Of a stretch of 40,236 bases of DNA, positions 1 through 7,900 are shown piece after piece. The stretch covers positions 1 through 40,236 of the forward strand of contig SYIT01000126.1 in NCBI GenBank assembly GCA_005798685.1, read 5' to 3'. The notes beneath the pieces were generated by a model, which was given only the letters and a program-made list of their open reading frames with translations, was not told the DNA's origin and ran no database searches. How positions within the stretch are numbered: the stretch's first letter is position 1; every line of letters begins with the position of its first letter. The translations under genes were made by a program, and so were the position numbers. Source of the DNA: Actinomycetota bacterium (GTDB lineage Bacteria; Actinomycetota; Thermoleophilia; Solirubrobacterales; Solirubrobacteraceae).

Positions 1-679
1 CACCGACGTTGTCGCCAACGATGTCGGCGATCACCGCAGGGTTGCGAGGGTCATCCTCGGGGATTCCGGCCTCGACCTAGCCGACGAGGTCAGCGCCAAC
101 GTCGGCAGCCGTCGAGAAAATGCCTCCGCCAAGACGGGCGAAGACGGAGATCAGTGAGCCGCCGAAGCCAAGGCCGATCAGCGCGTCAACGGCCTCTTTT
201 GGTGTCTGATCGAAGTGCGAGGTCAGCAGACCGTAGTAGCCGGCCACGCCGAGCAGCGCGAGGCCGACGACGAGCATGCCGGTGATCGCGCCGCCACGAA
301 AGGCGACTTTCAGCGCAGGGCCTATGCCACCTCGGGCCGATTCAGCAACGCGAGCGTTGGACCGAACCGAAACGTTCATGCCGATGTAACCGGCCGCGCC
401 GGAGAGGATTCCACCAATCGCAAAGCCGATCGCGACATAGATGTCCTGAATGAAGAGCAGCGCGATGAAGAGCACTACTCCCACGCCTGCGATTACGAGG
501 TACTGGCGGTTTAAATAAGCTCGGGCACCTTCCTGGACGGCAGCTGAGATGCGCTGCATCTCGGCGTTGCCGGGCGAGAGAGCAAGCAGATGTGTCGTAG
601 TGATAACTCCGTAAGCGACGGCAACTAGGGCGCATACAACAGCAATGATGACCCCATGGTCGGTAAGAAATGCAGACAC
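1..679 (-). pseudogene. hppA: Membrane-bound H+-translocating pyrophosphatase, N-terminal part, interrupted by in-frame TAG at 79-77; continues off the left edge
   Basis: ORF 77..679 (GTG start, upstream AAAAGGA) reads ...[34 protein letters not shown] then TAG. The same frame continues VEAGIPEDDPRNPAVIADIVGDNVG to base 1. This is the hallmark M-PPase motif region. Confidence 0.88.
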
Positions 680-714
680 GTTGGTTGAGTCCTTTTGAAG
701 TGATTGAATTGATA

Positions 715-731
715 GCGGCCGATAAGGCCGC
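715..731. repeat. Perfect inverted repeat GCGGCC-GATAA-GGCCGC between hppA and the upstream gene
   Basis: 6-bp stem with a 5-nt loop read directly. No T-tract on either side, so a terminator is not assured. Confidence 0.5.
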
Positions 732-822
732 AGGCGCGTTGCGGTAGGGCTATTTGCTGACCCCAGCGCTCATAAGCACGCCAATCTTATCGGTATCAGC
801 GACGAAGGCGCTCTGCGGTGCC

Positions 823-1317
823 CTACGGACCAGGCGTCCAGAGTCCGCCGCCCGGTTTTTGCTCGGCTTCCGCAGAGCCGGCGGCGGCGTCGGGCGATGC
901 CCCGCCGCCATCGGCAGCGTCCTCGGTGCTGTCAGGGCCTGCCTCCACGCCCGTCAGCTTTGTGAAGGCAACCTGAAGCTGCGCCAGCGCATCCTTAATT
1001 GAAGCGGCATTCTCGCCTAGAGCGGGCTCTACCAGCGGCAGCAGGCGTCGAATCCCTTCGATCGCGATCCCAACCTGAACCGGATCGGTCTCGTCCTCAG
1101 TTCCGGGAAGCAGGCCTGCCTTGCGCGCGCCGAGGTTCAGCAGCGAAACGACGGTCTGAGCGACGAGGTCTTCGACGCGCAGGTTCTTCAGCTCGGCCTC
1201 GTAGGCGGCGCGCATCTCTTCCTCGCTCGGCGGCGCCTGCCCTTCGGCGGCTGCGAATTCTTGCTCGGCTGCGATCTCTTCTTCGGGCTGCTTAGGTGTT
1301 GCGGCTTCGTCGGTCAC
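823..1317 (-). CDS. Conserved acidic hypothetical protein (possibly DUF1844-like)
   Basis: 164-aa ORF. Its start overlaps the stop of the upstream ligase gene by 4 bp. Central helical segment VAQTVVSLLNLGARKAGL... Confidence 0.7.
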   Translation of the reverse strand: MTDEAATPKQPEEEIAAEQEFAAAEGQAPPSEEEMRAAYEAELKNLRVEDLVAQTVVSLLNLGARKAGLLPGTEDETDPVQVGIAIEGIRRLLPLVEPALGENAASIKDALAQLQVAFTKLTGVEAGPDSTEDAADGGGASPDAAAGSAEAEQKPGGGLWTPGP

Positions 1318-2489
1318 GACGCTGATCCCTCCGTAGAACTGATGGGCTGATCGCCCCCGAATGACTGGCTTGTCTGCGCCACTGTAGAAGCGTAGACGTC
1401 AGTGATGCTTTGACCCTCAGCAAAAGCAGCGGCTTGTCGCTCGGCGCCGTTGAGCCGCGGGAAGGTTGGTTCGAGACCGAGCTCGGAGCGGACAGGCGCG
1501 GTCCATTCGAGCAATTGATCAAAGGCGGCCCGCGCGGGCAAACAGACGCCGCGTTCGAGATCGATCAGCTCTCCGGCGGCGCCCCAGCGGATCGCGCGCC
1601 AGAGATTCTCTTCGATCAGCCGCGCAGGCGGTTCAAAGACTTGGCGACCTTCGTCATCGTCGCGAGCCGCCTGAAGCGCACAGGCGACGATCAACTCGAT
1701 CAGCGCATCCGACTCAGCCGCCGTCGACTGGGCATCGCAGATCCGAACCTCGACGGTGCCAAAAGCGAGGTGCGGTCGCACCGACCACCAGACCTGCGTG
1801 TCCTCCTCGATTGAGCCGGTTGCCAGCAGCAGCTCAAGGTATTGGTGGTAGCTGTCCCAAGAACCGTACGCGTCGGGGACGCCGCAGCGTGGAAACGACT
1901 TTGTGAAGCTCTGCGTGCGAACCGACGCCAGCCCGCTGTCGAGCCCCTCGAAGAAGATTGAGTTGGCGCTGAGCGCGAGCAGAGTCGGAAGCAACGCGCG
2001 CAGCCGGTCGCAGACGCGCACGGCGCGATCGGCGTCCTCGATTCCAACGTGAACATGGAGTGAGAAGGTGTTGTTGCGCCTCGCCACATACTGGAGCCCG
2101 TCAACGACGCGCCGATAATGGTCGGATTGAACGTTGGGCTGCTCGCGGTAATCGGCCCAAGGGTGGGTGCCGGTCGAGCCAAGTTCGACGTTCTGGCCTG
2201 CTGCCAGCGCGAAGAGGCGCTGTCGCATCTCACGCTGGCGCGAAAGTGCGTCGCCAATGTCGCTCCCGGCGCCGGAACGGATTTCAATCTCCGAGAGGAT
2301 CAGTTCCGACGAGATTGAAGCCGCTAGATCGAGGTCGCTCTCCCGCGCCTGCTCGCTAAGCTGCTCAAACCGCGGAATAAGATCGAGCGTCTCGGGGTCG
2401 AGAATCGCGAACTCCTCCTCGAGCCCAACCGTGCCGTCGGTCGCTTGCGCGAACGCTTCGCGAGCCTTCTCGAGATCAATCAGACTCAT
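1314..2489 (-). CDS. Carboxylate-amine ligase, GCS2/YbdK family
   Basis: N-terminus TVGLEEEFAILDPETLDLIPR, plus SLHVHVGIEDADRAVRVCDRLR, typical of YbdK/EgtA-like GCS2 proteins. Confidence 0.88.
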   Translation of the reverse strand: MSLIDLEKAREAFAQATDGTVGLEEEFAILDPETLDLIPRFEQLSEQARESDLDLAASISSELILSEIEIRSGAGSDIGDALSRQREMRQRLFALAAGQNVELGSTGTHPWADYREQPNVQSDHYRRVVDGLQYVARRNNTFSLHVHVGIEDADRAVRVCDRLRALLPTLLALSANSIFFEGLDSGLASVRTQSFTKSFPRCGVPDAYGSWDSYHQYLELLLATGSIEEDTQVWWSVRPHLAFGTVEVRICDAQSTAAESDALIELIVACALQAARDDDEGRQVFEPPARLIEENLWRAIRWGAAGELIDLERGVCLPARAAFDQLLEWTAPVRSELGLEPTFPRLNGAERQAAAFAEGQSITDVYASTVAQTSQSFGGDQPISSTEGSAS

Positions 2490-3160
2490 GAGAGGTAGAA
2501 GTAAAGCGCGTGCAGCAGGTCGACCGCCGGGTTTGAAGTGTGAACCGTCACCCCTGCCGGCACATCGAGCAGCGACTCGGAATAGTTGAAGATGATCTTC
2601 ACGCCGGCCGCAACGAGCTTGTCGGCGAGCTCTTGGGCGGCCTCGCCGGGAACAGCCAGCACGGCAACCAGCACGTCCTCGGCGGAGATCACGCTATCGG
2701 CATCGTCAATCGGCCGAACCGACTGACCGCCGACTTTGACGCCGAGCTTCTTCGGGTCGACGTCAAAAACGGCGACGACATGGAAACCGTGGTCGGCAAA
2801 AATATCCGACGAACCGATCGCCTTGCCGAGATGGCCGGCGCCGAAGAGCGCGATGTTTTGCTGGCCTCCGGTTTGGAGAATCTCGCGAATCTCATCTGCG
2901 AGCGCGTCGACGTTGTAACCAACGCCGCGCTTGCCAAACTTTCCAAAGCCTGAGAGGTCGCGACGGATCTGCGTGCTGTTGACTCGGGTGTATTCCGAGA
3001 GCTCCTGCGACGAGAGCGTCTCGCGGCCCGTCTTCTGTGCCTGCGTGAGTACCTGCAGATAGCGCGAGAGTCGCGCTGCCACGCCAAGCGAAAGCCGAGC
3101 CGACCGGACATCGGCGACGATTAGCTCAGCCGGGCCGTTTGTGATCTCGCCGCTTGCCAT
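2486..3160 (-). CDS. rex: Redox-sensing transcriptional repressor Rex
   Basis: Winged-helix segment SQELSEYTRVNSTQIRRDLSGFGKFGKRGVGYNVD and Rossmann motif IALFGAGHLGKAI. Confidence 0.95.
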   Translation of the reverse strand: MASGEITNGPAELIVADVRSARLSLGVAARLSRYLQVLTQAQKTGRETLSSQELSEYTRVNSTQIRRDLSGFGKFGKRGVGYNVDALADEIREILQTGGQQNIALFGAGHLGKAIGSSDIFADHGFHVVAVFDVDPKKLGVKVGGQSVRPIDDADSVISAEDVLVAVLAVPGEAAQELADKLVAAGVKIIFNYSESLLDVPAGVTVHTSNPAVDLLHALYFYLS

Positions 3161-3167
3161 TGCTTCG

Positions 3168-3173
3168 ATGCTA
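3168..3173 (-). promoter_or_regulatory. Candidate -10 element TAGCAT, 7 nt upstream of the rex ATG (leaderless-type)
   Basis: Minus strand reads TAGCAT-CGAAGCA-ATG. Confidence 0.45.
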
Positions 3174-3422
3174 CCGCGCTGACGCTGCCGACAGACGACT
3201 TTCTAGATCGGGCAGGTCAATCTCGAAGTCGTAGAGCTCGGCGCCGTCCAAACAGATCACTGGAATCCGCTCCACGTAAAGAGCGTGGAGCTCCTCGTCT
3301 GCCTCGATGTCGACCTGCACAAGCTCGAACTGGAAGTCAGCTTGGAGCTGCTCAAGCAGAGTCGCCGCGATCTCACACAGGTGGCATCGATCGCGCTGGT
3401 AAATCGTTATCTGCGGCTTCAT
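3171..3422 (-). CDS. Glutaredoxin-like/thioredoxin-fold small protein with CHLC motif
   Basis: 83 aa, ITIYQRDRCHLCEIAATLLEQL; overlaps the tsaD stop. Confidence 0.85.
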   Translation of the reverse strand: MKPQITIYQRDRCHLCEIAATLLEQLQADFQFELVQVDIEADEELHALYVERIPVICLDGAELYDFEIDLPDLESRLSAASAR

Positions 3423-4411
3423 CGCTGCGCGCCACTTGGGTATGCGTCGAGCGTCAGCGCAGCCTGCTGCGAGCAGTCGGGAAGGAAGCGGGCGGCGCTG
3501 GCGATCATCGCCGCGTTGTCGGTGCAGAGCTCGCGCGCGGGAATGTGGCTGGTGATGCCGAGCGCCTCCACGGCCGCGCGCAGGGGACCATTGGCAGCAA
3601 CGCCGCCCCCGATCGCCACGTGGTCGCCGCCGTCGGCTTCGAGCGCGCGGCTAAGCCGGTCGACAAGCGCTTCGACGATTGCTCGCTGATACGACGCCGC
3701 GAGATCTGCTCGCCTGCGTTCGGCCTCCCCTTCTCCAAGGTCGCGGATTGTGTAGAGCAGCGCCGTCTTTACTCCAGCAAAAGAGAAATCGAAGCCTCTG
3801 ACGTTGCGCGCGGTTGGAAAGTCAAACGCTTCGGCGTCACCGCCCGCCGCCAGCGCTTCGAGTGCCGGACCTCCCGGGAATGGCAGCCCTAGCATCCGAG
3901 CTCCTTTGTCGAACGCCTCTCCTGCAGCGTCGTCGAGCGTCTCCCCCAGCGTCGAATAGGAGCTGTGGTCTTCGACGCGGGCCAGCAGCGTGTGGCCGCC
4001 GCTGGCGATCAGGCAGATGAACGGCGGCTCGAACGGTTCCGGCGAGATGAAGTTGGCCGCGATGTGACCCTGCAAATGATCGACGCCGACGAGCGGAAGT
4101 GAGCGCGCCGCCGCAATCGCCTTCGCTTGGCCAACTCCAACTAGTAGCGCGCCGATTAGGCCGGGGCCCTGCGTCACGGCCACGCGCTCAATTTGCTCAA
4201 GGGTTAGCTCGGCCTGCCTGAGCGCGGCGGCGATCGTTGGGGTCAGCAGCTCAAGGTGGTGGCGAGCTGCGATCTCCGGCACCACACCGCCGTACTTGTC
4301 GTGGATCGATTGAGACGAGATCACGTTTGAGAGGATCGAACCGTCGCCCGCGAGCACGGCGGCGCAGCTGTCATCGCAGCTGGTTTCAATCCCGAGCATC
4401 GGCCCGCTCAC
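3419..4411 (-). CDS. tsaD: tRNA N6-adenosine threonylcarbamoyltransferase TsaD
   Basis: LGIETSCDDSCAAVL, QGPGLIGALLVGVGQAKAIA, GVDHLQGHIAAN, AIGGGVAANGPLR. Confidence 0.96.
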   Translation of the reverse strand: MSGPMLGIETSCDDSCAAVLAGDGSILSNVISSQSIHDKYGGVVPEIAARHHLELLTPTIAAALRQAELTLEQIERVAVTQGPGLIGALLVGVGQAKAIAAARSLPLVGVDHLQGHIAANFISPEPFEPPFICLIASGGHTLLARVEDHSSYSTLGETLDDAAGEAFDKGARMLGLPFPGGPALEALAAGGDAEAFDFPTARNVRGFDFSFAGVKTALLYTIRDLGEGEAERRRADLAASYQRAIVEALVDRLSRALEADGGDHVAIGGGVAANGPLRAAVEALGITSHIPARELCTDNAAMIASAARFLPDCSQQAALTLDAYPSGAQR

Positions 4412-4914
4412 GGCGCAACGACCGGCCTCGCGCCGGCGGCTGGCACGTCATCGAGCGCACCTCGCAGCGTCGCTTCGGTGCGCCACATGATCACGGCGTC
4501 CTCACCGTTGTCTTGGTAGTAGCGCGGGCGCGTTCCGGCAGCGAGAAAGCCAAAGCGTTCGTAGAGCGCGATCGCTGGAGCGTTGGTCGGCCTCACCTCG
4601 AGCGTGATCTGAGCCCCGTCGCCGACGCGTCCGAGGATCTCGTTGATCAGGGCTGAGGCGATCCCGCGGCGCTGCAGGTCGGGGTCAACAGAGACGTTCA
4701 TGATGTGCCAAACCTGATCGAAGCGTGAGCAGATGATGTAGCCGACCATCTGATCACCGCTAAGCGCAGCGAGGCAGATCCCTTCCGGCTTACTGAGTTC
4801 GAGCACGAACATCGCCAGCGACCAAGGAGTCGGAAAGGCCCGCCGTTCAATCGCCACGACGGTCGGCAGATCGGCGAAAACGAGGCGGCGGATTTCAAGT
4901 TTGGTTTCGGTCAT
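4408..4914 (-). CDS. rimI: GNAT N-acetyltransferase, RimI-like (ribosomal protein alanine acetyltransferase)
   Basis: DLPTVVAIERRAFPTPWSLAMF, MNVSVDPDLQRRGIASALI; sits between tsaD and tsaB. Confidence 0.9.
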   Translation of the reverse strand: MTETKLEIRRLVFADLPTVVAIERRAFPTPWSLAMFVLELSKPEGICLAALSGDQMVGYIICSRFDQVWHIMNVSVDPDLQRRGIASALINEILGRVGDGAQITLEVRPTNAPAIALYERFGFLAAGTRPRYYQDNGEDAVIMWRTEATLRGALDDVPAAGARPVVAP

Positions 4915-5624
4915 TTGGAGTCTGCGCGGACCTGCCGTGAAAGCTCTGCGTCCGGCTGGCGGACGTAACGGGGAACCAGCGCCGCTGCCTTGACCGGCTC
5001 GCTAGCGTCGGCCACCTGACAGAGCGAAGAACCAACGAGCTGATGCAACAACGAACCGTCATCGGGGACTGTAATCGCCCCGCTTTCCAGCTCCTTTCGA
5101 AAGATTAGCGCGCCTTCACCGACGGCAAACGTCGCTGCCTCTTCTGCAGCTAAAACTGCAGCGAGCTGCGGCGGCGGGCAGGCCTGATCTGCGACGACCT
5201 GGTGGCCGTCGGGAGCCCAGGCGGCGATGTACGCCTCACCCCTGCGTGCGTCTGAAACGGCGGCTATCTGAAGCGCAGGCTGAGCGCCCCGGGCCGGGAG
5301 CGCAAGCGCTTGAAGCGTCGGGACGGCGATCAGCTGTGCAGCGTTGGCCTGAGCTAATCCCTGCGCCGTCGCAACGCCGATCCGAAGCCCGGTGAAGGTT
5401 CCCGGCCCGATGCCAACGCCGATGCGCCCAAGTTCGCCCCATCCGATACCGGCTTCGCCGAGCGCCTGTTCGCAAAGCGCCAGCAGTCGCTCGGCGTGGC
5501 GTGGCCGCCCCGCCGCCGCGGGCCTATCGGCCAGCTCGCAGACCACGTCACCATCAATGCTGAGGCCGACAACGGTTGCTGCTGTCGCCGTGTCAAAGGC
5601 CAGTAATACTCCGCTTACTGGCAT
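4911..5624 (-). CDS. tsaB: tRNA threonylcarbamoyladenosine biosynthesis protein TsaB
   Basis: LLAFDTATAATVVGLS, GPGTFTGLRIGVATAQGLAQA. Confidence 0.93.
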   Translation of the reverse strand: MPVSGVLLAFDTATAATVVGLSIDGDVVCELADRPAAAGRPRHAERLLALCEQALGEAGIGWGELGRIGVGIGPGTFTGLRIGVATAQGLAQANAAQLIAVPTLQALALPARGAQPALQIAAVSDARRGEAYIAAWAPDGHQVVADQACPPPQLAAVLAAEEAATFAVGEGALIFRKELESGAITVPDDGSLLHQLVGSSLCQVADASEPVKAAALVPRYVRQPDAELSRQVRADSK

Positions 5625-6088
5625 CGGGCCGGCTCACGAATAATCTTAATCGAGCGTTGCGACTGGCTTACGTGACCTAGCTCCACTCGGATCGAGGCTG
5701 GAATTTCTGCGAGCGCTCCGACGGCGTCCTCCGATTGCTGCGGCCACTCAATGAAGCTGATCCGGCTAGGGCCAACCTCGTCGTCCAGTAGCCCCGCCTC
5801 CTCACCTCTGGCGCCCTCAAGGCGCTGGCAGTCTAGGTGCGAGATCAAAAGATCGCCTTGCTCATAGCGATTGCAGATCGTGTAGCTAGGGCTTGTCACC
5901 GGCCCGCTAAAGCCGAGCGCGCGGCAGGCTCCGCGGATGAAGGTCGTCTTGCCAGAGCCGATCTCGCCGCAGACGTGGATTACGGCGCCGGCCGCGAGCT
6001 CGCAGGCCAGCTCGGCGGCAATCGCTTCAGTCTCGTCGGCTGAAGCGCTGAGCGCCGCGTCAGCCGCGCTCATTGGCGATGTCGCCAA
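5615..6088 (-). CDS. tsaE: tRNA threonylcarbamoyladenosine biosynthesis ATPase TsaE
   Basis: Walker A GEIGSGKTTFIRGACRALG, VTSPSYTICNRYE, DLLISHLDCQRL; an internal start at MSAADAAL is possible. Confidence 0.92.
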   Translation of the reverse strand: MATSPMSAADAALSASADETEAIAAELACELAAGAVIHVCGEIGSGKTTFIRGACRALGFSGPVTSPSYTICNRYEQGDLLISHLDCQRLEGARGEEAGLLDDEVGPSRISFIEWPQQSEDAVGALAEIPASIRVELGHVSQSQRSIKIIREPARCQ

Positions 6089-6455
6089 CCACGAGCGTAA
6101 CGTGCTTTACCGGCACCGCGACAAGCGGGCCAATCCCTGAGAGAGCATTGATGTCGAGCGCCGGGGGCCCGGACGGTGCGCCGGCGGGGGCCTTTGACTT
6201 GCCCTTCGCTTCCTCCGATTCAGTCGCCTCGGTCACCTCGGAGGCGACCTCGACGGCCTCCCCAGTCGCGGAGTAGCCATTTGAGGAACCGTCGGCTGAG
6301 CTCTTCTTCTTCGGGCGATCATTTCCGCCTGAACCGGTAAGCCCGGCAAGTGGATCGACGTACTGATCATCGGACGCTCCATTAGCGAGCGCTGCGGCAG
6401 GCAGCGCGAACGCGCAACAGGCAGCAATGAGAGCCACTTTGCGGATGCTGAACAC
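6060..6455 (-). CDS. Small secreted/signal-peptide-bearing low-complexity protein
   Basis: The 6060..6482 ORF is better started at GTG 6455 (MFSIRKVALIAACCAFALPAAALANG, a good signal peptide). TACACT lies 6 nt upstream. Confidence 0.65.
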   Translation of the reverse strand: MFSIRKVALIAACCAFALPAAALANGASDDQYVDPLAGLTGSGGNDRPKKKSSADGSSNGYSATGEAVEVASEVTEATESEEAKGKSKAPAGAPSGPPALDINALSGIGPLVAVPVKHVTLVVGDIANERG

Positions 6456-6497
6456 CTTACGAGTGTAGGGCAGCAGCAACAACTGAGAGTCGGTAGA

Positions 6498-6514
6498 AGC
6501 GGCTGCAAGCCGCT
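6498..6514. promoter_or_regulatory. Perfect inverted repeat AGCGGCT-GCA-AGCCGCT between divergent genes (candidate operator)
   Basis: 7-bp arms with a 3-nt spacer. It covers the expected -35 region of the flippase promoter (candidate -10 TAGCGT at 6523-6528). Confidence 0.45.
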
Positions 6515-6522
6515 CGCTCCGC

Positions 6523-6528
6523 TAGCGT
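6523..6528 (+). promoter_or_regulatory. Candidate -10 element TAGCGT, 7 nt before the GTG of the flippase gene
   Basis: TAGCGT-CAATTGC-GTG. Confidence 0.45.
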
Positions 6529-6535
6529 CAATTGC

Positions 6536-7900
6536 GTGAGTGACTCCTCAGAGCCGCCGCTTGGTGGCCAGACGCGGCGTGATCGAGCCCGCGAGTCACA
6601 CACCGTTCGAGCCGCCGGTGTCGCCTCGGCGCAGATGGCGGCGAACATCTTGGCCCTCGTCACGACCGTCGCGCTTGCCCGCGCTCTGGGCACCGCGGAC
6701 TATGGCGAGCTGGCAAGGATGTTCTCAGTCTTCACGATTTTGATGGTGCCCGCCACAGCTCTTCAAGCCGCGGCGGCGCGCGACATGACGCTTGGAAGGC
6801 TCGGGCTTGGTGGCCGCGCCGCCGCGGCTCTTCAGGGCTGGCTTGGGCGAATTCTGATTATCACTGCCGGCCTACTTGTAATCTGCGTCTTACTCCGTCA
6901 CCAACTCGCCGATCTCCTCCAGGTCTCCCAGCCGTGGGCCGCCGCAGTCGTCCTCCCGTCGGCCGCGCTCTGGAGCGCCCTTGCGCTGCAGCGCGGAGTC
7001 CTGCTCGGGGTGAGCGGTTATCGCCCCGTGGCGATCAGCCTGATCGGTGAGCAGACATTCAGGTTGCTTTTCGGTTTAGCGGCCGCGCTGCTTGGAGCGC
7101 AGGTCGGGCTAATTTTCTTCTGCTCGGTTCCGTTGGCGACTCTGCCAATCATTGCCGCCACAGGTTTACTCGCGCGACGGAGACTAGGGCCGTCGGACCA
7201 CAGCCATGCACGCGTAAGCCTGCGCGAGCTGGCAACGCGAAACCCAGTTCCGGTTGCAGCACTAACGCTATTCGCGGTCCTGCAAAACGCTGACGTCATT
7301 GCCGTTGGGCACTTCTTCAACACGACGATCTCTGGTGCTTATGCACAGGCGTCAGTTGCAGCGAAAGGCGTCGTATGGGTTGCCGTCGGGCTTGGCCTCT
7401 ACCTACTCCCCGAGGCCGCGCGCGAAGGCGCGAAGGGCATCGACCCACGGCACCTGCTTACCCGCACAGCCGGCCTGCTGATGCTGATCGCGATTCCGAT
7501 CTTGGCGCTGTTCAGCTTTGCGCCGGAGCTCGTTCTTTCGCTCGTCTTTGGTGACAAGGCAAAACTTGCAGCTCCGGCGCTGCCTTGGCTGGCAGGCGCG
7601 ATGACATGTCTAAGCATCACCTACCTTGCGCTGCAGTTCCTGCTGGCGCTCGGAAGGCGTTCGTTCCTGCCGGCGCTCGTCGTCGGTGCGGTAGCCGTGC
7701 CGCTCGTAGTTGCGCTGCGTGACAGTTCGCTCGAGTCTGTTGCGATTGGACTGCTGATCCTTGATGCGCTGCTCGCGGCCTTGATGCTCGCCCTTTCGGT
7801 CAGCGCGCGTGGGCCGGGCAAACACGGGCTTAGTGAGCAGGACGCCGAAGACTTTGCGCTCGCGGAGTCGAGCGCGGCTGCAGAAGCGGCGATCCCTTAA
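6536..7900 (+). CDS. Polysaccharide flippase/Wzx-MATE-like membrane protein
   Basis: 454-aa multi-TM protein; SAQMAANILALVTTVALARALGTADYGELARMFSVFTILMVPATALQ is typical of polysaccharide export flippases. Confidence 0.85.
   Translation: MSDSSEPPLGGQTRRDRARESHTVRAAGVASAQMAANILALVTTVALARALGTADYGELARMFSVFTILMVPATALQAAAARDMTLGRLGLGGRAAAALQGWLGRILIITAGLLVICVLLRHQLADLLQVSQPWAAAVVLPSAALWSALALQRGVLLGVSGYRPVAISLIGEQTFRLLFGLAAALLGAQVGLIFFCSVPLATLPIIAATGLLARRRLGPSDHSHARVSLRELATRNPVPVAALTLFAVLQNADVIAVGHFFNTTISGAYAQASVAAKGVVWVAVGLGLYLLPEAAREGAKGIDPRHLLTRTAGLLMLIAIPILALFSFAPELVLSLVFGDKAKLAAPALPWLAGAMTCLSITYLALQFLLALGRRSFLPALVVGAVAVPLVVALRDSSLESVAIGLLILDALLAALMLALSVSARGPGKHGLSEQDAEDFALAESSAAAEAAIP

Noticed and set aside
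77-79. TAG in hppA as a pyrrolysine or reassigned codon (it replaces a lysine)
   Set aside because: TAG ends several other intact genes in the window, and nearby invariant residues are also altered. Mutation or sequence error is far more likely.
1905-1925. TTTGTGAA-like half-site resembling a Rex operator
   Set aside because: No palindromic second half and located within the GCS2 ligase coding sequence.
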